From Strigamia acuminata (Eukaryota > Arthropoda > Chilopoda > Geophilomorpha > Linotaeniidae): DNA of 64,000 nucleotides. This document shows positions 55,614 through 64,000 of this stretch, piece by piece. The notes under the pieces were generated by a model. That model worked only from the letters and a program-made list of their open reading frames with translations, made no database searches and was not told the origin of the DNA. Position 1 is the stretch's first letter. Each line of letters starts with the position of its first letter. Location: positions 7,341,605 through 7,405,604 of the forward strand of contig OX442321.1 of assembly GCA_949358305.1 (NCBI GenBank), written 5' to 3'. Position numbers and translations under genes: made by a program.

Positions 55614-55829
55614 TGTAGTTTTTAGGCTTGAATATGCTGGGGACACAAAGTAGAGACGCGTGGTTCTTGTGTTCAATATTCTAACAGTGAATTATTTAAT
55701 CTTAAACATATGCGAAAAGTGCATAGAGCACCAAATACAATACAGGACACTCATTGGTCAGTGCCAATGACAAATACACAGGTGGGGAAGACACCTGGCG
55801 GTGAGGAATATAACATTCATAAAACAACA
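55614..55829 (-). repeat. Copia-4 3' LTR
   Basis: 216 bp, TG...CA on both strands. Differs from the 5' LTR at GACAAATACACAGGTGGGG against GACAGGTACACAGGTAGGG. Confidence 0.92.
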
Positions 55830-55949
55830 CTTCCCCTGAATGATAATATTCTAACATTTTTACATTTCAAAAGTTAAAACATCTTCCTTCCAAAACAATT
55901 TCTTTCAATTAAAAACACTTTTCCTAAACAATTCAAAAATTTTGTTTTA

Positions 55950-57815
55950 CTAATTAATACTCTTCATATCGAATTCTTCCTGGTGGTTTTCCATTTCGAT
56001 TTGAATGCAGTTTCCAAGTTCTCGAAGATTGTCGCGGAGGCGGCCGTACGTTTTTGATCTGGGGAGTTTCGACTTCCCCTTGTTAGTCTCGTTCTCGACT
56101 TCGTCATTGATCTCGACTTCGACTTCATTCTCGTTCTCAGAAACCTCAAATTTGTTCTCGCTTTCAGAAATTTCAACTTCGTTCTCGTTCTCGGAAATTT
56201 CAAATTCGTTCTCGTTCTCGGAAATTTCAACTTTGTTCTCGTTCTCGAAAATTTCAACTTTGTTCTCGTTCTCGGAAATTTCAAATTCGCTCTCGTTCTC
56301 GTCTAGTTCCACATTCAATTTCTCACTTGACTGCAAAATCATACATCGCGCTATTTCCATTAATGTTCGACCCATTTGTTCAGCAACATCGTTTTTCAGT
56401 TTCTTCAAAATTGATTCGTATTCGAGCTTCTTGTGCCATTCGCGAATTTTTACGTTCTTGGGTCTCGTCTTCTCAACCTCCGTACGTGTTTTCTTATTCT
56501 CGGTTCTCGTCTTATTGACTACCGTACATGCTTTCTTGTTCTCGGTTTTTGCCTTCTCGACTTCCATGTTTGCTTTTTCGGTCTTCACGTTCCCGGTTCT
56601 CGTCTTCTCGACTTCCGTACTCGTGTTCTCCGCCGTAAAAACAACTTTTCTATTTGGTTTTATAATTTCTGCGACCTTTTTCTTGAAAATAACTTTATCA
56701 CCTCGGTCGGTAATATTTCTGACGGACATTAAATTCGTTTGTAAGTCACGTACCAGCAACGTTTCTTCCGGTTTCAAATGTAAATCGTCATTTTCGGGAC
56801 CAATTTCGATTTTTACAGTTTCTTTTCCGTCGATTTTCGTGCTCGCATTACTGGCCAAATTCAATTTTTGGTTCTCCAAAGTTCCAATATTTTCGAATGT
56901 CGATTCGTCCGAACACATGTGTGAACTGGCACCGCTGCCCAAACACCATTTTTTCGATTTTGGCGTTTCACATTTCATCGCCGTTTCCACCCATTCACAA
57001 TGATATGCGTCGTGTTTAAATCTTTCGGCTCTCGACGCAGTTTCTTTCTTATTCTTGCTCCAACAATCCGCGATTTTATGTCCGATTTTTCCGCAGCCGT
57101 GACATTTAAATTTAAAAGTCGGCTTTTCATCAGAATCCGATTCATCGTCGCCGTTCTTCGGCTGCTTACGTTTTTGGAACGATTTCTTGGCCATCATTGC
57201 TTCCGATACTTCTTCTTTATCTTTTTCTTGAGAAATTGCTGCGGCTATAATTTTAGCTTTTAGTACTTCCAGCGTCGGCAATGCGTCTCGCGATTCCATC
57301 GTGATCTTGAACGTATCGAATGATTTCGGCAAACTTTGCAACAGCAGCGTTCCAGTAAGTGTCGGATGGATTTCCATATCCATGTCGAGCAGCTTATCAA
57401 CCGCTTCAAAAAATCCCTTCAGATAGTCATGCACGTTTTCGTTTTCAGCCATTTTGTTTCCGCAAATTTGTTTCAGCAACATGCCCATATTTGCCGGTCC
57501 TTTCGCTTCGTAAATTTCGTCCAATTTTTTCCATAATTCGTTTGAGGTTTTACAGTTTTTCAACAATCGAATCTCCGACTGCTTTACGTGTAGCAAGATA
57601 TCGTATCTCGTGTTTCTGTCTCTTACGTCCCAATTTTCGGCGGCTTTCTTGGTGTTATTGTTGTTTGGATCAACTTCTGGTCGCTTCAATGTTCCGTCTG
57701 CGTACTTTAAGAGATCGTTCTTCCCCAAAATTGCTTCCATTTGGACTTTCCAGGCATCGTAGTTCTCTTTCCCCAGTGGTTCGATTCTAGCCGAAATTCC
57801 GCCTGCATTCGCCAT
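55950..57815 (-). CDS. Copia-4 Gag-protease-like protein, 621 aa
   Basis: Starts with the same MANAGGISARIEPLGKENYD as Copia-1 and follows it closely through the zinc knuckle (CHGCGKIGHKIADC near 237). The protease-like motif reads WCLGSGASSHMC near 290: the catalytic Asp of DSGA is Gly, so protease activity should be lost. The C-terminal half has charged TEVEKTRTENKK-type and acidic SENENEVEI repeats, rearranged relative to Copia-1. The final residues differ by a frameshift from the basic linker end of Copia-1. Structural Gag only, if expressed. Confidence 0.85.
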   Translation of the reverse strand: MANAGGISARIEPLGKENYDAWKVQMEAILGKNDLLKYADGTLKRPEVDPNNNNTKKAAENWDVRDRNTRYDILLHVKQSEIRLLKNCKTSNELWKKLDEIYEAKGPANMGMLLKQICGNKMAENENVHDYLKGFFEAVDKLLDMDMEIHPTLTGTLLLQSLPKSFDTFKITMESRDALPTLEVLKAKIIAAAISQEKDKEEVSEAMMAKKSFQKRKQPKNGDDESDSDEKPTFKFKCHGCGKIGHKIADCWSKNKKETASRAERFKHDAYHCEWVETAMKCETPKSKKWCLGSGASSHMCSDESTFENIGTLENQKLNLASNASTKIDGKETVKIEIGPENDDLHLKPEETLLVRDLQTNLMSVRNITDRGDKVIFKKKVAEIIKPNRKVVFTAENTSTEVEKTRTGNVKTEKANMEVEKAKTENKKACTVVNKTRTENKKTRTEVEKTRPKNVKIREWHKKLEYESILKKLKNDVAEQMGRTLMEIARCMILQSSEKLNVELDENESEFEISENENKVEIFENENKVEISENENEFEISENENEVEISESENKFEVSENENEVEVEINDEVENETNKGKSKLPRSKTYGRLRDNLRELGNCIQIEMENHQEEFDMKSIN

Positions 57816-57929
57816 CGTTTCTGATTTTGTTTCTCGAAACGGTTCGTATCAAAAACGTTTTGACTTCTTCGATCGTTTCGTCCCAAATCTCGATATTATC
57901 CGCAGTGGAAGCGTGCTGGGCCCATAACC

Positions 57930-58145
57930 TGTAGTTTTTAGGCTTGAATATGCTGGGGACACAAAGTAGAGACGCGTGGTTCTTGTGTTCAATATTCTAA
58001 CAGTGAATTATTTAATCTTAAACATATGCGAAAAGTGCATAGAGCACCAAATACAATACAGGACACTCATTGGTCAGTGCCAATGACAGGTACACAGGTA
58101 GGGAAGACACCTGGCGGTGAGGAATATAACATTCATAAAACAACA
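57930..58145 (-). repeat. Copia-4 5' LTR
   Basis: 216 bp, on the minus strand TGTTGTTTTATGAATG to AAAAACTACA, preceded (at higher coordinates) by TAAAC and followed by the primer site at about 57914-57929. Confidence 0.92.
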
Positions 58146-59152
58146 TAAACAATACTTACTCCATGTACAATTTCACCCGTCAATCCATTCCATTTTCCAT
58201 CTCGAATTTGACCAAAAACCATCCCTTTGAATTCAGACAACTTGAAGCTAATTTTGAAAATAAAGTAACAACAAAATTCCATCACTTTATGATCATTACC
58301 TAATGTTATAATTTGTATGAAAAATGGATAACAGTTGTCCAAAATAACCATCCATTATTACTGAATTGTTTTCCTCTCTGAAGATAACATACGGCGGGTA
58401 CTGCAAATTATATGTTGAAAGAAAATGAAAGAAAAAAGCTAAGAAGAAATGAATATAGATCTTGCAGAATCAGAATTCACTATATGCTTGGTTTGTCTAC
58501 TCACGCTTCAGTCAATTTTAATTGCTAGCAAAAATGGATGTGAACAAACTCATTGAACACTGTGCATCGAACTTATTTGTCATGTATAGAAAAGTCAACG
58601 ACATTCAAAATAAAACATGACGATTCCGTTCAATATTAAGTTATGAATTCTACAAAATCAACGTTAGCATAGGAAGTGCGTACCGTAAATCCTGCTACTT
58701 CAATTGGTGAATTACTCGTGTCAGGTATATTCATTGCCGTAATCTTTTATTTCATAAAATGTAAAACTCGTTAGAATGGAAATATTGTTTTTGAAGACTC
58801 GTCTAATTGTGACAATTATTTTTTTCAATTAAAACATATTAAAAACTTTGTTTGGGATTCGAATAAAAAATGAAAATAAATGGGTGTATTGTTTATTGTC
58901 TTTTGTAGAGTTTAAAAGAAGACAAAATTAACACTAAATGCACATCTTTACACCGTACATACTCACTTTAAAAATATTTTTTGAAAATATATCTAAAAGA
59001 AAATTAAATTAAGTTTAGAACTTAGGCATTGTACAAAAAGCATCACCAGTTTGCAGCGGAGAAATACCAACAGTGATTCTCGAACTCATCTGAGTCAAAT
59101 TTGTTGCGGTTGAAAAGCTTACACAGCTTACTAGGAAGAATAAATAACGCAT

Positions 59153-60071
59153 AAAAATGGCTCTTTGCCTACTTACTCAACTCAACACACAGAGAACTGT
59201 AAACAATTGCAACATCTTCTAAATGAAACAGGAGAGTTAAACTACAATTCGTCAACTTGCTGAAAGATTCTGATAGATCACAAGACAACTTGTACGTACA
59301 GTAAAAGCTACTTTTAAGGCAAAAGAATGTGTGAACAGTGCGTGAGAGCGAACAAATTGGAACAAATTAAAAATGAATGAAACGGTACTATCGATTAATA
59401 AATTACTTATTTTTTTAATATCATAATGTAGGTCCGAAATATTCTGGCATAAACATAGTAATTAGCCGCTATTTTGCCTCCACGTGTATTGTCCAGTGTT
59501 CCGAAGGTCTGACACACAGTAAATATAGTAATTAGCTGCTTTTCCAATTAACAATTATACCAAATCAATATCTAATCAAAATAACACAAAGACATGACAC
59601 AAAATTGCTAAGTTCAGTGTGTACTCTTGAACTAAAATTCTGCTCATAATTAATGTTCGTGAGCGATGAAAATGTTGTACAAAGCTTGATCAATAAGTCA
59701 TTAACTGAATAAAAAAAGATTTTGAACCACGCATTTTTTGAAAATATCTAACGAAAACAATTAAACGCTGACAGCTTTTTATTTATACTTTTTCCACTAT
59801 TTTACAACCTCATCATCAATTTAATATAAGATCACATTATGGTATTAGTTGCGGAGAAACGATGACAAATACAGCTGCAGAGATTGGTCGAGTAAACTAC
59901 TAATTTAGAACCTTCTATGAATTAGTAGAAGTAAAAACCAGCGGATGAAAGTTGAAATTGAAAAAATGTTTTACATATCAACTTTCGTACATCGACATTA
60001 AATTGACAATAAGCTTACGTGTCACTTTTAAACTACAGTAAAAAATTAAATTGATATATATAAATGTGCTT
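59153..60071. other. Spacer between IR-9 and IR-10
   Basis: IR-9 upstream spacer (GCAACATCTTCT near 59211, CCACGTGTATTGTCCAGTGTTC, ATATCTAACGAAAACAAT, GCAGAGATTGGTCGAG) joined at about 59892 to the 3' flank of IR-10 (ACATCGACATTAAATTGACA). The long downstream block seen after IR-2, IR-6 and IR-8 is deleted here. No gene. Confidence 0.65.
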
Positions 60072-62284
60072 TTAAAATCTTGCTATTAATAACTCCAGCA
60101 ACACAACTATGACCGACAACAGCATTCCACAGGCAAACAGGACGACTGGACCACGTATCAGACCAAACGAAATTGGATAGAAGAAATTATCCTCGCCGCA
60201 GTCTTGCCACGTTTTTAAATAATGATTAGACACATTCCTTCAACTGTATGATTCTGTCATGTTCATTGAAAAACTTAATTAATAACTAAAAGTCTGATTT
60301 ATAGAAATAAGAAATACACTTACTTTTGATTGAAAAACTCCTTGTAAGCAAAATGTTTTGAAAAAGCCAGTGGCACAAATCTACTGAACACGGGCTTATC
60401 GGCAAATATTAAACTACAGTTTGCCACTGAATGTTCGTTTACAACGAATCCAGCTTTTTGCTTGAATGCTGCTTCAACTCCCTCCTTAAAATTTTTAACT
60501 GTCAGAAATGATGTATTGGGAAATGAACTCTGTTAGAATTAAATAAAGCATTTGTTTACTGTTATTATAATTTATTGTTTTCCGTTAGACAAAAACCTTA
60601 AACATTTTTTCAGTGCCACTACTCCCTAAAATGACAGGTAAATAATCTGTATCGTAAACCATTTCCTGAAGTGAATGGAATGGAGTTTTAATATTGGTCG
60701 TTGCAAACAAAGCTGTCAACAGTGAAGTGTAAACAGAGAAAAGCACTGTTGACAAAGTCAGAAAAAGAACGAGACATAATTTTAAAGAATGCAGTGATGG
60801 AAATGATAAACTGCCTGAAACAAACAACAATAATGCATTCCATTAATTGCTTTTAAAAAATGTCAATTGTACGTACCTACTACGACAATTGGCCACCAGA
60901 GGAGAATCTCATTTATAAAACCAACTATACTTATTGAAAATGAATTTAAACGTGACGAGTTTTCCATTAAAATAAGGAAAACGGTTATCAAATTGACAGC
61001 AAATATGCTTAACCACACATTCGAGCTGAATGCTATCAAGAAGTTAGTCAGAGACCATTCACGGTAATCCAATTTTCGATACACAACTTTTAAGTGTACT
61101 TCGTACAAAGAAAGCGAGTACTCAACATAGTCTCTCCTCTTTCGAGTAATAAATAGATTAGTGGCAATATCCGCCGTCTAAAAAAGAAATCAACTAATTT
61201 TATTTGTAGCTTATCAGTAAATATTATTTTTTGAGTAATCGGGGTATTATTGGCACATAGGCTTATAAACAATAGTTACTCCATGTATAATTTCACCCAT
61301 CAATCCTTTCCATTTTCCATCTCGAATTTCACCAAAAACCATCCGTTTGATTTCAGTCAACTTAAAGCTAATTTTGAAAATAAAGTTCAAACAAAATTCC
61401 ATCACTATGTCATCATTACCTAATATTATAATTTGTACGAAAAATGGATAACAGTTGTCCAAAATAACCATCCATTATTACTGAATTGTTTTCCTCTCTG
61501 AAGATAACATATGGCCGAATCTGCAAATTATATGTTGAAATAAAAGAAAAGAAAAAAGCAAAGAAGAAATAAAAATAGATTTTGCAGAATCAGAATTCAC
61601 TATCAGCTTTGTTTGTCTACTCACGCGTCAGTCCATTTTAATTGATCGTAAAAATGGATGTGAACAAAATCATTTAACACGGTGCTTCTAACTTATTTGT
61701 AATGTATCAAAATCATATCAAAATGAAACATGCTGATTTGTTCAATTTAAAGTTATAAATTCTACAAAATCAACCTTAGCATCGGAAGTGCGTACCATTA
61801 ATCCTGCTACTGCAATTGGTGTATTACTCGTGTCAGGTACATTCCTTGACGCAATCTTTAATTTCATAAAATGGAAAACTCATTAAAATGGAAATATTGT
61901 TTTCGAAGACTCGTCCAATTGTGCCATTTTTGTTTTCAATTAAAACACACATTTAAAACCTAGATTGGGGTTCGTGGATGTAATAACCAGCGAATAAAAA
62001 ATGAAAATAAAAAAGTGTAGTGTGTATTTTCTTTTGTAGACTTTAAAAGAAGCCAAAATTGGCACTCGATGCACATCTTTACAGCGTACATACTCACTTT
62101 TAAAATATTGTTTGAAAAGATACCTAAAAAAAAAATTAAAATAATTTTAGAATTTAAGCATTGAACAAAAAACATCACCAGTTTGCAGCGGAGAAATACC
62201 AACGGTAATTTTCGAACTCATCTGAGTCAAATTTGTTGCGGCTGAAAAGCTTACACAGCTTACTAGGAAGAATAAATTACGCAT
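60072..62284 (-). pseudogene. IR-10: ionotropic receptor with a broken last exon
   Basis: Exons 1-8 are open and match IR-4 in length: 62179-62284, 62098-62123, 61796-61855, 61420-61520, 61280-61367, 60877-61177, 60597-60814, 60324-60529. The last exon (60072-60253) has lost 17 bp (GATTAGACA joined to CATTCC), so the frame after QLKEC reads V then a stop. That removes M4 and the C-terminus. Without M4 a glutamate-receptor-type channel should not assemble normally. Exon 5 has a weaker donor (GTAACT). Start MRNLFFLVSCVSF. Everything else looks functional, so this is the youngest pseudogene of the array. Confidence 0.82.
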
Positions 62285-62568
62285 AAAAATGGCTCTTTGA
62301 CTACTTACCCAACTCACTTACATAAAATTGCATACATATGCAACATCTTCGAAATCAAACAGGACCGTTAAACTGCAATTACGAAACAAGCATTTTTGAA
62401 AATGGCCGAACAGCCGAATGACTTATGATAACTACGCCACGGCAGCAACAATTGAAAATTGATTTTTAGAAATTGAAAGAGAACGTGTTTTCTGGGACAT
62501 GGATGCCGAACATTATCAAGATGGGCAAATTTTGGAATATTATTCTACAATTTATGATTTATTCCTTA
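62285..62568. other. IR-10 upstream spacer
   Basis: Contains GCAACATCTTCGAAATCAAA at 62340 at the usual distance from the start. From about 62385 homology to other spacers stops. A short plus-strand stretch at 62480-62568 reads ERVFWDMDAEHYQDGQILEY without a stop; it looks protein-like but has no start and I do not recognise it. Confidence 0.45.
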
Positions 62569-62570
62569 TA

Positions 62571-63148
62571 CAGTCGAAACTCTTTATAACGAATCGCGAT
62601 ATAACGAATTATCGCTATAACGAATTGTTTAAAATGACTTGGTTGGCCAGCCATTGAACACCATGTTAAATATTTTCGTTATAACGAATTTCGATATAAC
62701 GAACTATTCGTTATAACGAACAAGTTTTCAGGTACACTGTAATACCCATAAGCTCTCGTTATAACAAATTTTCAAAACTGAGACTCACAACATCGATGCC
62801 CACAGTTAGAAACCAAATAAAAATGAAAAAATTACTGTTTTAAAACGGCTGCCAAACAAAAGGCAAGTTTCAATCAGGACAATTTGAACATTATTAATGC
62901 CATTGACAATGGCAAGACACCATCAGTTGTAGTAGATGAGTTTAATTTGTCTGGTTCTACAATTTACATCAATTCTAAAGAATTGGAATAAAATAAACAT
63001 GAAACTTGCATGTTTATTGCATGTTTATAAATAAATATCATTATTTAAGATAAAAATTTTTTTTTTACATAATTCGTTTTAACGAATTCTCGTTATAACG
63101 AATCGATTCTTCCGGTCCCGTACGATTCGTTATAAAGAGTTTCGACTG
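62571..63148 (+). mobile_element. pogo/Tigger-type deletion derivative
   Basis: 578 bp between TA dinucleotides (62569-62570, 63149-63150), with inverted ends CAGTCGAAACTCTTTATAAC and GTTATAAAGAGTTTCGACTG. Inner repeats of CGTTATAACGAAT. Inside, a plus-strand stretch near 62845-62990 reads FNQDNLNIINAIDNGKTPSV then VVDEFNLSGSTIY and a stop, matching the helix-turn-helix N-terminus of pogo/CENP-B-like transposases. The catalytic part is deleted, so it is non-autonomous. Confidence 0.85.
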
Positions 63149-63150
63149 TA

Positions 63151-63854
63151 ATTCATAAATTACTCTTACCACAAGCAATGAAATTAATTTTACCGTCTGT
63201 ACTGTTTCAGTTGTTTCTTCTGCTTTGAAAAGGAGTAAACAAAAAATTCAATACTTTGAAAGACAATGGAGTCACTTACGTATTTGATGCACGCAATGCA
63301 GTGAAACTGCAAAATCAATTTTTATGTTTAAAAAAATTCAAAAAGTGGGCGTATGTATGACATTTATACAACAAAACAAGTTTAACTGCAAGTTAGCATT
63401 TAAAAATGCACCTACTACTGTAGCAATTTAGATTAAACACCAGGCTGAAGTTGGCACCACATTAACATTGACCTTAATTAGAGATTGAATAAATCCCAAT
63501 TTTTTTTAATACAGGTTTCAATTGTTTCTGTGGTTTTTTATGTTTTTATAAACAGCAAGGCCTTATTGTAATGTTTTGATTTTAGGTGCAGTAACGGCAA
63601 AAACAGCAAGTTTGAATGAACCTATTTTCATAGGTAATATACCAAGCGCGACATGTAATTGTCGAGATAATTAGGTCAGCACTAATCTTCTTGCCTGATA
63701 AGATCACGAGTGCATAACATCCCCGAAATGTCGATGAAACGTACCGCGTAATTTAAAATTCAATGAAACGACCCCCGTTTTCCCACATTTCAAAAAATGA
63801 GAAAAAATCAGAATTCGATGAAAAGGGATTCGGTGAAGTGATCCGACCTGCACT
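63151..63854. other. Gene-less stretch
   Basis: AT-rich. A few splice-like words (TTTACCGTCTGTACTGTTTC, TTTTTTAATACAGG) but no supported exon. Nothing recognised. Confidence 0.4.
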
Positions 63855-64000
63855 TATTCATCTCACTTACGTAGAACTGCATACAAACGCAACATCTTCG
63901 AAATCAAACAAGTGAGTTAAACTAAAATTTCGTCAACTTGCTGAAAGATTCTGATAACAAAGGTCACAAGACTACTTGTGCATACAGTAAAAGCTACTTT
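63855..64000 (-). promoter_or_regulatory. Extra copy of the IR upstream block
   Basis: CTCACTTACGTAGAACTGCATACAA-type sequence, GCAACATCTTCGAAATCAAA at 63899, and GAAAGATTCTGATAACAAAG follow the 5' flank of IR-1 closely. No receptor exon 1 lies to its left in this window, so it is either an orphan promoter block or the flank of a deleted unit. Confidence 0.5.

Larger units (their letters stand above)
55614..58145 (-). mobile_element. Copia-4: gag-only Ty1/copia LTR element
   Basis: 216-bp LTRs at 55614-55829 and 57930-58145 (about three differences by eye), TAAAC duplications at 55609-55613 and 58146-58150, a primer site GGTTATGGGCCCAGCA (minus) directly after the 5' LTR, and a purine tract ATTCAGGGGAAG before the 3' LTR. 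One gag-protease frame; no integrase or RT. Its Gag is nearly the same as that of Copia-1 over about 270 residues, yet the LTR sequences differ. Inserted in intron 5 of IR-9. Confidence 0.92.
54853..59152 (-). pseudogene. IR-9: 3'-truncated ionotropic receptor gene
   Basis: Exons 1-7 are intact and spliceable: 59047-59152, 58967-58992, 58684-58743, 58300-58400, 58160-58247, 55224-55521, 54943-55160. Exon 6 is one codon shorter (TAEIATLGITRKRRDYLEFS). Only about 23 bases of exon 8 remain (54853-54875) before the non-LTR-like tail; exon 9 with M4 is gone. Copia-4 sits in intron 5, 15 bp from the end of exon 5. A product would stop after M2 and early S2 and could not form a channel. The open 5' exons imply recent loss. 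Confidence 0.85.

Overview
This window looks like insect nuclear DNA: AT-rich, short introns (about 50-100 bp), long spacers full of transposons. A beetle is my best guess (inference from intron size and transposon types; the species is not identifiable by eye). All receptor genes lie on the minus strand, so each gene runs from high to low coordinates. -- Main content: a tandem array of ten related units of a chemosensory ionotropic-receptor (IR, variant glutamate receptor) family, here IR-1 to IR-10, plus one orphan last exon. Splicing the conserved exons by eye gives four open models of one nine-exon design with identical exon lengths and phases (IR-1, IR-4, IR-6, IR-8; 434 aa each) and one seven-exon variant (IR-7; 408 aa). 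IR-3 is a divergent paralogue with an extra exon and a broken signal-peptide start. IR-2, IR-5, IR-9 and IR-10 are pseudogenes or truncated copies, each with a visible lesion. Each protein is a signal peptide, a very short N-terminus, then S1, three membrane helices with a pore loop, and S2, with no long amino-terminal domain. The spacers are homologous between units, so the array grew by duplication of gene plus spacer and decays by deletion, nonsense change and transposon insertion. -- Transposons: four Ty1/copia LTR elements with exact LTR ends. Copia-2 (29723-34578) is complete with an intact 1305-aa Gag-Pol. Copia-1 (6024-8615), Copia-3 (39802-42707) and Copia-4 (55614-58145) are gag-protease-only derivatives that keep LTRs, an initiator-tRNA-type primer site, 5-bp target duplications and one long open frame, but lack integrase and reverse transcriptase. 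Two sit in IR introns. Also present: three TA-flanked MITEs sharing TACTCT ends, a pogo/Tigger deletion derivative, two hAT-like elements with 8-bp duplications, a foldback-like element built from GGCGAAT motifs, nested LTR fragments of other retrotransposon families, and a candidate non-LTR tail. -- One unrelated host gene is visible: a two-exon gene for a 97-aa secreted cysteine-rich protein (52825-53174, minus). -- Layout: 1-3913 LTR and DNA-element debris in and beyond the IR-1 3' flank; 3979-11747 IR-1 with transposon-filled introns; 12450-15063 LTR debris; 16259-18052 IR-2; 18740-20940 IR-3; 21706-24262 hAT/pogo/LTR nest; 24552-26781 IR-4; 27640-28850 IR-5; 29723-34578 Copia-2; 35374-36013 foldback element; 37195-39347 IR-6; 39802-42707 Copia-3; 43521-45628 orphan exon and IR-7; 47195-49439 IR-8; 50400-54850 repeats and the cysteine-rich gene; 54853-59152 IR-9 with Copia-4; 60072-62284 IR-10; 62571-63148 pogo derivative; the window ends in another copy of the IR upstream block. 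No tRNA, rRNA or CRISPR was seen.
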